Source: Acetobacter oryzoeni
GTDB taxonomy: Bacteria; Pseudomonadota; Alphaproteobacteria; Acetobacterales; Acetobacteraceae
Length of the DNA stretch: 64,000 nt
Direction of reading: 5' to 3'
Assembly: GCF_004014775.2 (NCBI RefSeq)
Contig: NZ_CP042808.1
Location: 62,001 to 126,000, forward strand
In this document: positions 36,074-44,187 of the stretch, in pieces
How the letters are laid out: each line of letters begins with the position of its first letter
Position numbering within the stretch: position 1 is the stretch's first letter
Notes under the pieces: model-generated
Told to the model about the DNA's origin: nothing
Database searches by the model: none
Seen by the model: only the letters and a program-made list of their open reading frames with translations
Position numbers and translations under genes: made by a program

Positions 36074-37423
36074 ATGACACAGCAGACCACATCTTCCACC
36101 CGCCCGTTACGGGTTTCTCGCGCTCAAGCTCCTCTTTCTGGCTCCATCCGCGTGCCGGGAGATAAGTCTATCAGCCATCGTGCCCTTATGTTTGCATCCC
36201 TTGCCAAGGGCACCACGCATATTTCTGGCCTGTTGGAAGGCGAGGATGTGCTGTGCACAGCCGCAGCCATGCGTGCTTTGGGGGCAGATGCCGTGCAGGA
36301 AGGGCCGGGCCAGTGGCGCGTAAGCGGGCCAGGTGTTGGGCAGCTTAAAGAGCCCGATAACGTGCTGGATATGGGCAATTCAGGCACAGCAGCCCGTCTG
36401 TTGTCTGGCATTTTGGCCAGCCATGGCATGACATCTGTGATGACAGGGGATGCAAGCCTCCGCCGCAGGCCCATGAAGCGCGTTATGGACCCGCTGGCCG
36501 GAACAGGTGCCACATTCCTTGCGCGTGAGGGTGGCCGTCTGCCCATGGCTATTCGTGGTTTGGCAGACCCCAAGCCGCTGGATTATCGCCTTCCCGTTGC
36601 CTCTGCGCAGGTTAAATCCGCCGTATTGCTGGCGGGGTTGAATGCAGTTGGAGAAACGCGCGTAGAAGAGCCGGTTGCTACGCGTGATCACACAGAAAAT
36701 ATGTTGCGCCATTTTGGGGCAGAAGTTTCTGTAGAAAAAACGCCAGATGGTGGCCGAATCATTCGTTTGCAGGGGCGCCCCAACCTTGTGGCGCGTGATG
36801 TTGCCGTGCCGGGTGATCCCTCATCCGCAGCTTTCCCACTTGTTGCGGCGCTGCTGGTGGCTGGGTCTGACATCACCATTTTTGGGGTGGGGCTCAACCC
36901 ATTGCGCACCGGGTTGTTTACTACATTGCAGGAAATGGGTGCGCAGCTTGAAATCCTGAATGCACGCACAGAAGGCGGAGAACCTGTAGGGGATTTGCGT
37001 GTGCGTGCGTCTGCTCTCAAGGGCGTGGAAGTGCCGCCAGAACGTGCACCTTCCATGATTGATGAATATCCGGTGTTGGCAGTTGCCGCAGCTTACGCAT
37101 CTGGCGTTTCACGCTTTTGCGGGGTTGAAGAACTGCGGGTGAAGGAGAGCGACCGTTTAGCTGCAACCGTAGCGCTGCTGGAAAACAACGGCGTTCGCAC
37201 TGCTGTGGAAGGGAATGATATGATTGTGTACGGCACGGCAGGTCATATCCCCGGCGGCGGCAAGGTGGAAACTCACATGGATCATCGTCTGGCTATGAGT
37301 GCTTCTGTTATGGGCCTTGTGGCTGAAAAACCTGTGGAAATTGATGATACCTCTTTTATCGAAACCAGCTTTCCGCAGTATCTGGATCTGATGAACAGCA
37401 TTGGCGCGGGGTTTGTAGCATGA
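36074..37423 (+). CDS. aroA: 3-phosphoshikimate 1-carboxyvinyltransferase (EPSP synthase)
   Basis: A 449-residue two-domain enzyme of the shikimate pathway joining PEP and shikimate-3-phosphate. 'PGDKSISHRALMFASLA', 'DMGNSGTAARLL', 'TGDASLRRRPMKR' and 'RVKESDRLAAT' are the conserved sites. The alanine in the 'GNSGTA' segment and 'LARRPM'-like order suggest the class II type seen in alphaproteobacteria (uncertain). It overlaps cmk by four bases (ATGA). The ATG at 36074 is the first with a normal family N-terminus. Confidence 0.95.
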   Translation: MTQQTTSSTRPLRVSRAQAPLSGSIRVPGDKSISHRALMFASLAKGTTHISGLLEGEDVLCTAAAMRALGADAVQEGPGQWRVSGPGVGQLKEPDNVLDMGNSGTAARLLSGILASHGMTSVMTGDASLRRRPMKRVMDPLAGTGATFLAREGGRLPMAIRGLADPKPLDYRLPVASAQVKSAVLLAGLNAVGETRVEEPVATRDHTENMLRHFGAEVSVEKTPDGGRIIRLQGRPNLVARDVAVPGDPSSAAFPLVAALLVAGSDITIFGVGLNPLRTGLFTTLQEMGAQLEILNARTEGGEPVGDLRVRASALKGVEVPPERAPSMIDEYPVLAVAAAYASGVSRFCGVEELRVKESDRLAATVALLENNGVRTAVEGNDMIVYGTAGHIPGGGKVETHMDHRLAMSASVMGLVAEKPVEIDDTSFIETSFPQYLDLMNSIGAGFVA

Positions 37424-38073
37424 CACGAGGCGGCCCAGTTATCGCAGTGGATGGCCCAGCCGCCGCAGGTAAAGGCACGTTGGCGCGCAGGTTGGCAGAA
37501 GCTTTGCATCTGCCGTATCTGGATACAGGTTTGCTCTACCGTGCTGTTGGGCGCTTGGCGTTGGATGCTGGGCAGGATCCGGCTTCTCCTGCGCAGGAAT
37601 TTGCGTCCCGCTTACTGCCCACCGATTTGGAAAGACCAGATTTACGCACACCCGTAGTGGCACAGGCTGCCAGCAAGGTGGCGGCACAGCCAGAAGTGCG
37701 CGCTGCTTTGGTGGAAACGCAGCGCCGGTTCGCGCAGGAAAAAGGGGCCGTGCTGGATGGGCGCGATATTGGCACCGCCATTTTTCCAGATGCAGACGTA
37801 AAGCTGTTTATTACAGCATCCCCCAGCACACGGGCTTTGCGCCGCTTCTTACAGCTTGGTGGAGACCGCAATGCCCCTGATGCACCAACGCGTATAGCAG
37901 AACTGGAAGAGTCCCTACGTGCGCGAGATGATGCAGATGCCGGGCGTGCATCTGCCCCTATGCTTGTGGCGGATGACGCATATGTGATTGAAACAGATGA
38001 ACTGGAAGCAGATGCCGTTTTGGCAAAAGCATTGCAGATTGTAAGAGAACGACTCGCTGGAATCTCAGAATAA
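37420..38073 (+). CDS. cmk: Cytidylate kinase
   Basis: A 217-residue kinase converting CMP or dCMP to the diphosphate. The P-loop is 'VDGPAAAGKGTLARRLA'; 'YLDTGLLYRAVG' and 'VLDGRDIGTAIFPDADVKLFITAS' are substrate-site motifs. It overlaps aroA and precedes rpsA, the aroA-cmk-rpsA order found across alpha- and gammaproteobacteria. Confidence 0.95.
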   Translation: MTRGGPVIAVDGPAAAGKGTLARRLAEALHLPYLDTGLLYRAVGRLALDAGQDPASPAQEFASRLLPTDLERPDLRTPVVAQAASKVAAQPEVRAALVETQRRFAQEKGAVLDGRDIGTAIFPDADVKLFITASPSTRALRRFLQLGGDRNAPDAPTRIAELEESLRARDDADAGRASAPMLVADDAYVIETDELEADAVLAKALQIVRERLAGISE

Positions 38074-38233
38074 AAATTCTGCGGAATTGTGTTACAGTGG
38101 TAACGTAATGCCGTTTTTCTGGCGGTTTTCAGGCTGTGCACGGGTGGTTTGTATTGACAAGCGGCCTGTACACAGTGTCTGTGCATGATCAAACACTGCG
38201 TACCATGCAGGTTTGTTTTTATTTTGATTTGAG

Positions 38234-38280
38234 GCTTGGCAAAAAGGCTACAGGGGATGGCCCCTATAGACATGCCAAGT
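38234..38280 (+). promoter_or_regulatory. Two-tier hairpin in the rpsA leader
   Basis: CTTGGCA (38235-38241) pairs with TGCCAAG (38273-38279), and AGGGG (38252-38256) with CCCCT (38261-38265) inside it. A further small stem, CCGC-ATAAT-GCGG, follows. The rpsA start at 38358 has no close Shine-Dalgarno (AAGG is 13 bases away). A folded leader with a weak binding site is the known basis of S1 autogenous control in E. coli, so a similar role is inferred. A TTGACA at 38154 could be the promoter -35. The rest of the 284-base gap shows nothing firm. Confidence 0.5.
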
Positions 38281-38357
38281 AAGCCGTGCCGCATAATGCG
38301 GGGCGCAGGAATAGCTTGCTTGCCCATTGCAGGCGGGCCCAAGGTTAACAGTTACAC

Positions 38358-40076
38358 ATGGCTTCAGCCACAACCCAGACTGCGGACCATTTCCGCGGTG
38401 AAGATTTTGCAACCCTTCTGGACGAAACCCTTGGCCGGGACACGGGCTTTGATGGCTCCGTTGTTCGTGGCCGCGTTGTTCGTCTGACCGATGATTACGC
38501 TATCGTTGATGTCGGCCTGAAAAGCGAAGGCCGCGTTGCTCTGCGTGAATTTGCACCACAGGGTGTAAAGCCGGAAGTTAAGCCCGGCGATATCGTTGAA
38601 CTGTATGTTGAACGGTATGAAGACCGCGACGGCAGCATTGTGCTTTCCCGTGAAAAGGCACGTCGTGAAGAAGCTTGGACAAGCCTGGAAAAGGCTTTCG
38701 AAGCCAATCACCGCGTCAACGGCACCATTTATGGCCGTGTGAAGGGTGGCTTCACGGTTGATCTGGGTGGCGCCATGGCGTTCCTGCCCGGCAGCCAGGT
38801 AGATATCCGCCCTGTGCGTGATGTTAGCCCGCTGATGGGTGTGCCCCAGCCGTTCCAGATTCTGAAAATGGATCGCGCTCGTGGCAACATCGTTGTGTCC
38901 CGTCGTGCCGTTCTGGAAGAAACGCGTGCTGAACAGCGTAGCGAACTGATCCAGGGCCTGACGGAAGGCATGATTCTGGATGGCGTGGTCAAGAACATCA
39001 CCGATTACGGTGCGTTCGTTGATCTGGGCGGCGTTGACGGCCTGCTGCATGTGACCGACATTGCTTGGAAGCGCATCAACCATCCGTCCGAAGCTCTGCA
39101 GATCGGCCAGCCGGTGCGCGTGCAGGTTATCCGCTTCAACCCGGAAACGCAGCGTATCTCCCTTGGCATGAAGCAGCTTGAAGCTGATCCGTGGGAAAAT
39201 GTTGCCCTGAAGTACCCGCCGGGTGCACGCTTCACGGGCCGCGTGACCAACATCACCGATTACGGCGCATTTGTTGAGCTGGAACCGGGTGTTGAAGGTC
39301 TGGTGCACGTGTCTGAAATGTCCTGGACGAAAAAGAACGTCCATCCGGGCAAGATCGTCGCTACTTCTCAGGAAGTGGACGTGATGGTTCTGGATGTTGA
39401 CAGCGCCAAGCGCCGCATTTCTCTGGGCCTCAAGCAGGTTCAGCGCAACCCGTGGGAGCAGTTCGCGGAAGAGCACAAAGTTGGCTCCACCGTAGAAGGC
39501 GAAATCCGCAACATCACCGAGTTCGGCCTGTTCATCGGTCTGTCTGCAGACATCGACGGCATGGTTCACATGTCCGACCTGTCTTGGGACGAACCGGGCG
39601 AAGAAGCCATGAAGCACTACGAAAAGGGCCAGGTTGTCAAAGCCAAGGTTCTGGACGTGGATGTGGAAAAAGAACGTATCTCTCTGGGCATCAAGCAGCT
39701 TCAGGAAGATCCGGCAGCCGATGCGCTTGCCAGCGTTCAGAAGGGCTCCATCGTAACCTGCACCGTGACCGCTGTTCAGACGAACGGTATCGAAGTGAAG
39801 GTTGATGACGTTCTGACCGGCTTCATCCGTCGCGCTGAACTGGCCCGTGATAAGGCAGAACAGCGTCCGGAACGCTTTGCTGTTGGCGAACGCGTGGATG
39901 CGAAGATCATCTCTGTTGATCGTGCAGCCCGCAAGCTGGCCCTGACCATCAAGGGTCGTGAAGTGGAAGAAGACAAGCAGGCCATCAACGAATACGGCTC
40001 TGCTGATAGCGGCGCTTCCCTGGGTGATATCCTGGGTGCAGCTATCCGTCGTCGTAACACAGACGGCGAAGACTAA
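38358..40076 (+). CDS. rpsA: 30S ribosomal protein S1
   Basis: A 572-residue protein with six S1 RNA-binding repeats, beginning near residues 33, 118, 203, 290, 377 and 464 (for example 'GVVKNITDYGAFVDLGGVDGLLHVTDIAW' region and 'GRVTNITDYGAFVELEPGVEGLVHVSEMSW'). It binds mRNA on the 30S subunit and helps start translation. Codons are strongly biased to C- and G-ending forms compared with neighbours, as expected for a highly expressed gene. Two terminators follow. Confidence 0.97.
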   Translation: MASATTQTADHFRGEDFATLLDETLGRDTGFDGSVVRGRVVRLTDDYAIVDVGLKSEGRVALREFAPQGVKPEVKPGDIVELYVERYEDRDGSIVLSREKARREEAWTSLEKAFEANHRVNGTIYGRVKGGFTVDLGGAMAFLPGSQVDIRPVRDVSPLMGVPQPFQILKMDRARGNIVVSRRAVLEETRAEQRSELIQGLTEGMILDGVVKNITDYGAFVDLGGVDGLLHVTDIAWKRINHPSEALQIGQPVRVQVIRFNPETQRISLGMKQLEADPWENVALKYPPGARFTGRVTNITDYGAFVELEPGVEGLVHVSEMSWTKKNVHPGKIVATSQEVDVMVLDVDSAKRRISLGLKQVQRNPWEQFAEEHKVGSTVEGEIRNITEFGLFIGLSADIDGMVHMSDLSWDEPGEEAMKHYEKGQVVKAKVLDVDVEKERISLGIKQLQEDPAADALASVQKGSIVTCTVTAVQTNGIEVKVDDVLTGFIRRAELARDKAEQRPERFAVGERVDAKIISVDRAARKLALTIKGREVEEDKQAINEYGSADSGASLGDILGAAIRRRNTDGED

Positions 40077-40086
40077 TTGTTCAGCC

Positions 40087-40171
40087 ATAAAGGGGCGGTC
40101 TGACTGCTCCTTTATGTTTTTTGAGCATTACGTTTTAAGAAAATGGCGTCGGTTTCCGGCGCCATTTTTTT
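40087..40171 (+). terminator. Tandem terminators after rpsA
   Basis: First hairpin: ATAAAGG/CCTTTAT at 40087-40115 followed by a T-rich stretch. Second: AAATGGCG and CGCCATTT at 40140-40168 with seven T at the end. Confidence 0.82.
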
Positions 40172-40279
40172 GTGTTGCGCTGTGTTGTGATGAAAGGGCT
40201 GGGCAGAAAACACCCGGATATCTGCCAATCTGTGCCACACTGTGTTTCAGATTCATCCAAGAACTGGAGACACAACGGA

Positions 40280-41542
40280 ATGGTGCGCCGGAACATAACG
40301 CTGAATCAGAAGCCGTTTAGCCCCACACGTAGCTCCAAACTGGCGCGGCGGCATCTGCTTGTGGCTGGTGGTGCGGGGGTAGGTCTGGCGCTCGCCAAAT
40401 CTGTGCGTGCTACTCCAAGCGCTATTGTGCAAACCGGGGTGCATGGAGATCAGGGTTACGAATCTGCCGGGTCATTCGAGATTGTGGCAGAGTTTTATGG
40501 GCCGGGGCCATCGGGCATTGTGGTGACGGATAATGGCCGTGTTTTTGTAGGCTTTCCACGGCATGCCATTAACCATAAAGGGGCCACGCTGGCGGAATTG
40601 GTGAATGGCCATCTTGTTCCGTGGCCAAGTGCTGCACTGAGCATGCCATCAGATATCCCTCCGGCAGAACGTTTGCTTTCCATTCACGGTATGACACAGG
40701 ATACGCGCGGTTTTATCTGGGCAATTGATGATGGCAAATTGGCCGGATTACCTTTGCAGCCGGGTGCTGCAAAAATTGTCTGCTTTGATCCTGCTGCCAA
40801 TAAGTTGGTGCGTTCTATCGTTCTAAAAGCTCCAGCTTTGTTGCCTGACAGCCATATGAATGATTTGCGGGTGGACCTTACGCATGGAGCGGAAGGAATT
40901 GTTTACGTAACCGATAGTTCCTTCGGCCACAGTCCGGCTTTGGTGGTGGTAGATATTGCTACAGGTCAGCAACGGCGCGTGTTGGGGAAACATTCCTCTA
41001 CACAGGCAGAGGCTGGTTTTATGGCTGTGGTGGAAGGATTGCCGCTTAAATACGATCCCGCGCAAAAACCCAAATTTGTGACCGGCGGGGTGGATGGCAT
41101 TACCTTAAGCCCGGATTCCAGCCGCGTATTTTATTCCCCTCTTACCAGTCGCCGCTTGTACAGCCTGCCTACGGCCGTGTTGTCAGATATGTCTGCCTCA
41201 GAAAGTGCGTTGGCTGCCGCCGTAAAGGATGAAGGAGAAAAAGGTGTGGCGGATGGTCTGGCAACAGATGCTCAAGGGCGCATTTACACCACCAATTTTG
41301 AGCATGATTCCATTTTTCGCCGCAATACGGATGGTTCCATGGAACTCATGGTGCATGATCCGCGGATTCTTTCTCCAGACGGTATTTTTTGCACGCACAC
41401 CCATGTGTATTGCACACTGGGGCAGTGGAACCGTCTTGCGGGCTTTCATGATGGTACGGATGAGCGCCAACCACCTTATTTGCTCATTCGCTTCCCCATT
41501 CAGGGGCCACCTGTCAGTTCCGCAGAACCGGCAGGTGGTTAG
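40280..41542 (+). CDS. Major royal jelly protein/yellow-family secreted protein
   Basis: A 420-residue protein with a twin-arginine signal ('SKLARRHLLVAGGAGVGLALAKSVRAT') and a beta-propeller-like body. 'GIVVTDNGRVFVGFPRH', 'DSHMNDLRVDLTHGAEGIVYVTDSS' and 'GVADGLATDAQGRIYTTNFEHDSIFRRN' match the MRJP/yellow family, which bacteria also carry, mostly without a known function; some relatives are lactonases. The ATG at 40280 has GGAGA upstream. It is alone on the plus strand and convergent with rdgB. Confidence 0.8.
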   Translation: MVRRNITLNQKPFSPTRSSKLARRHLLVAGGAGVGLALAKSVRATPSAIVQTGVHGDQGYESAGSFEIVAEFYGPGPSGIVVTDNGRVFVGFPRHAINHKGATLAELVNGHLVPWPSAALSMPSDIPPAERLLSIHGMTQDTRGFIWAIDDGKLAGLPLQPGAAKIVCFDPAANKLVRSIVLKAPALLPDSHMNDLRVDLTHGAEGIVYVTDSSFGHSPALVVVDIATGQQRRVLGKHSSTQAEAGFMAVVEGLPLKYDPAQKPKFVTGGVDGITLSPDSSRVFYSPLTSRRLYSLPTAVLSDMSASESALAAAVKDEGEKGVADGLATDAQGRIYTTNFEHDSIFRRNTDGSMELMVHDPRILSPDGIFCTHTHVYCTLGQWNRLAGFHDGTDERQPPYLLIRFPIQGPPVSSAEPAGG

Positions 41543-41561
41543 TGTGTAGGCAGTTAGGTTT

Positions 41562-42161
41562 TTAGCTCAGGCACGCGTTTTTAAAGGCCTCAAAGGCGCG
41601 GGCGCGGTGGCTGATGGCGTTTTTTTCTGCATCAGTCATTTCAGCAAATGTGCGGGCTTCGCCATCGGGGGCAAAAATCGGATCATATCCGTGGCCCTGT
41701 GTGCCTCGTGGTGGCCAGACAATCTGGCCATCTATGCGGCCTTCAAAGCTTTCTGTACGGCCATCAGGCAAAGCCAGACACAGCACGCAAATAAACCATG
41801 CGTTGCGTTTGCCTTGCCCAATTTCTTTTTCAATACGCGCCATGGCCCCAGCAAAATCTTTGTTCGGGCCAGCCCAGCGCGCAGAATAAATGCCGGGTGC
41901 GCCATCCAGTGCGGCCACACATAGCCCAGAATCATCGGCTAGTGCGGGCAGGTTGGCGGCTTTGGCGGCGGCTAAGGCCTTAATGGCGGCATTGCCTGCA
42001 AAGGTGGTTGCCGTTTCTTCTGGCTCTGGCAAGTTTAACTCACCAGCAGAAACAACCTTGATGCCAAAATCAGCCAGCAGAGTGGCAAATTCTGCCAGCT
42101 TGCCAGCATTGTGCGTGGCAAGCACAAGGGTGCTGCCACGCTCCAGTTTTATGGTGTTCAT
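41562..42161 (-). CDS. rdgB: Non-canonical purine NTP pyrophosphatase (Ham1/RdgB)
   Basis: A 199-residue enzyme that hydrolyses ITP, dITP and XTP to keep them out of nucleic acids. '[14 protein letters not shown]', '[43 protein letters not shown]' and '[12 protein letters not shown]' are the family sites. It overlaps rph by four bases, so the two are translated together. Confidence 0.95.
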   Translation of the reverse strand: MNTIKLERGSTLVLATHNAGKLAEFATLLADFGIKVVSAGELNLPEPEETATTFAGNAAIKALAAAKAANLPALADDSGLCVAALDGAPGIYSARWAGPNKDFAGAMARIEKEIGQGKRNAWFICVLCLALPDGRTESFEGRIDGQIVWPPRGTQGHGYDPIFAPDGEARTFAEMTDAEKNAISHRARAFEAFKNACLS

Positions 42162-42892
42162 GCGCGCTTTTTTTCTGCAGCTTCCACGGCAGCCATCTGG
42201 GCTTCAAACAGCTCGGTTACACCCTTGCGTGCGAGTGCAAACAGGTTGTCAAACGCATCTTCCGTAAATGGTGCGCTTTCTGCTGTGCCCTGAATTTCCA
42301 CAATGCGACGGTCTGCTGTCAGCACAAAGTTGGTATCAGCAGAAGCAGAGCTATCTTCCACGTAATCCAGATCCAGCACAGCGCCTTCAGTTGTCAGCCC
42401 GCAGGAAACGGCAGCAACCTGCCCGCGCAGTGGCAGGCGTGGCAGTACATTGGTGGCGACCAGTTTGCCAAGAGCCAGACGCAGCGCCACCCATGCGCCT
42501 GTAATGGAAGCGCAGCGCGTACCACCATCAGCGTTCAGCACATCACAATCCAGCGTAATGCTCATTTCACCCAGAGCGTCCAGATCTGTGACGGCTCGGA
42601 GGGAGCGGCCAATAAGGCGCTGGATTTCCTGCGTGCGGCCAGACTGTTTGCCCTTGGCAGCTTCGCGGTTGCCGCGTGTGTGGGTGGCGCGGGGTAGCAT
42701 GCCGTATTCTGCCGTAACCCAGCCTGTACCTTTGCCACGCAAAAAAGGCGGCACGCGGTTTTCTACGCTGGCAGTGCACAGTACTTCCGTGCCGCCAACG
42801 CGAATAAGGGCAGAGCCTTCAGCGTGGTGGGCAAAGCCTGTTTCAATGGTAATCGGGCGCATCTGGTCTGGCTGGCGGCCTGAAGGGCGCAT
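42158..42892 (-). CDS. rph: Ribonuclease PH
   Basis: A 244-residue phosphorolytic 3' exonuclease that trims tRNA ends. '[20 protein letters not shown]' opens the protein, and '[17 protein letters not shown]', 'LIGRSLRAV', '[19 protein letters not shown]' and '[17 protein letters not shown]' hold phosphate and catalytic residues. A longer frame reaching 43342 crosses the hrcA start and is rejected. The rph-rdgB pair is divergent from hrcA, the usual arrangement in this class. Confidence 0.96.
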   Translation of the reverse strand: MRPSGRQPDQMRPITIETGFAHHAEGSALIRVGGTEVLCTASVENRVPPFLRGKGTGWVTAEYGMLPRATHTRGNREAAKGKQSGRTQEIQRLIGRSLRAVTDLDALGEMSITLDCDVLNADGGTRCASITGAWVALRLALGKLVATNVLPRLPLRGQVAAVSCGLTTEGAVLDLDYVEDSSASADTNFVLTADRRIVEIQGTAESAPFTEDAFDNLFALARKGVTELFEAQMAAVEAAEKKRA

Positions 42893-43018
42893 GGAAAGCT
42901 CCTTGGTAAAATAAGATGTCTGGCGCGTATGGTGCGCTTTTGTCGGCAGTAAAACTGCGCGAATAAGGTATATAAAGGCTATCCGGGATTTATGGATATG
43001 CGAAGGAGCCCTTGTGTC

Positions 43019-44092
43019 ATGAAGCGTGGTTTGCTGCCAGTAAAAGCTGCTCTGCCTCCGGGGCTGAATGCGCGGTCTGCGGCTATTCTGCGTGAAGTGG
43101 TGGAAGAATATGTAGCGAGTGGGGAACCCGTTGGCTCCCGCACTGTGTCTCACAGGCTTGGGCTGCCGCTTTCTCCGGCCACAATACGCAATATCATGGC
43201 ATCCCTTACAGAAGCCGGGCTGCTGTTTTCCCCCCATACATCTGCCGGGCGGTTGCCTACAGAAAAAGGGTTGCGGCTGTTTGTAGATGGCCTGTTGCAG
43301 TTTGGCGCGCTCTCGGAAGAAGACCAGCGGGTCATCGGCCAATCGCTGGAGGCCAAAGGGCGCTCACTGCAAGATACGCTTACAGAGGCTTCATCTCTTT
43401 TGGCGGGCATGTCCGATGCAGCCGGGCTGGTGGTGGCGCCCAAAGGGGATGGTGGCATCAAGCACATTGAGTTTGTGGCGTTAGGCAGCAATCGCGCACT
43501 GGTTATTCTGGTGGGTGCAGATGGGCATGTTGAAAACCGTGTTATCGAAACACCGCCCGGTATGCCGCCTTCTGCCTTGGTGGAGGCAGCAAATTACCTG
43601 AATGCACGGGCCATGGGGGCATCTCTGCCAGATTTACGCACGCGCGTAAGCTCTGAAATGACGGAAGACCGAAGTATTCTGAATGGTCTTACAGCAGAGG
43701 TGGTGGAAAGCGGCCTTGCCATTTGGGATGGTGGCGGAGACGGGCTGGGGGGCACCCTGATTGTGCGCGGGCAGTCTCGTTTATTGGCCGATGTAGATGG
43801 GCAGGACAGGCTACTGGCCATTCAAACACTGTTTGACCGGCTGGAAGCGCAGGAAACCATGTTGCGCCTGTTGGAGTTGGTAGAGAACTCTGAAGGGGTG
43901 CGCATTTTTATTGGTGCAGAAAGCGGGTTGTTTGGGGCTACGGGTATGTCTGTTGTTATGGCGCCTGCCCGTAATGAGGCGAACCGGATAGTAGGGGCTA
44001 TCGGGGTTATTGGCCCCACCCGTATCAATTATGGGCGTATTGTACCGGTGGTGGATTATACAGCCCGCCTGCTGGGTGACATGTTGGGTTAG
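43019..44092 (+). CDS. hrcA: Heat-inducible transcription repressor HrcA
   Basis: A 357-residue repressor that binds CIRCE elements in front of groESL-type operons. The N-terminal winged helix is at about residues 10-80 ('[41 protein letters not shown]', '[18 protein letters not shown]'). '[29 protein letters not shown]' is the conserved C-terminus. The ATG at 43019 follows AAGGAG by ten bases; earlier in-frame ATGs at 42992 and 42998 lie before that site. grpE and dnaK do not follow; no CIRCE is seen in the window. Confidence 0.93.
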   Translation: MKRGLLPVKAALPPGLNARSAAILREVVEEYVASGEPVGSRTVSHRLGLPLSPATIRNIMASLTEAGLLFSPHTSAGRLPTEKGLRLFVDGLLQFGALSEEDQRVIGQSLEAKGRSLQDTLTEASSLLAGMSDAAGLVVAPKGDGGIKHIEFVALGSNRALVILVGADGHVENRVIETPPGMPPSALVEAANYLNARAMGASLPDLRTRVSSEMTEDRSILNGLTAEVVESGLAIWDGGGDGLGGTLIVRGQSRLLADVDGQDRLLAIQTLFDRLEAQETMLRLLELVENSEGVRIFIGAESGLFGATGMSVVMAPARNEANRIVGAIGVIGPTRINYGRIVPVVDYTARLLGDMLG

Positions 44093-44187
44093 CACTGTTT
44101 GTAGATGTGGTCGGAATTCGGCCATGATTTTTATTACAATGCGCAAACAGGGCAGACGATTATGTGTGAGAATGGTAAAGGGCCTGT

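Noticed and set aside
35482..36099. A 205-codon minus-strand frame overlapping the FYDLN gene and the aroA start
   Set aside because: The zinc ribbon and acidic tail lie in a different frame (35495-35830), and this frame overlaps the divergent promoter region.
38364..40088. A 574-codon open frame opposite rpsA
   Set aside because: It mirrors the strongly biased codons and repeats of rpsA and has no recognisable domain.
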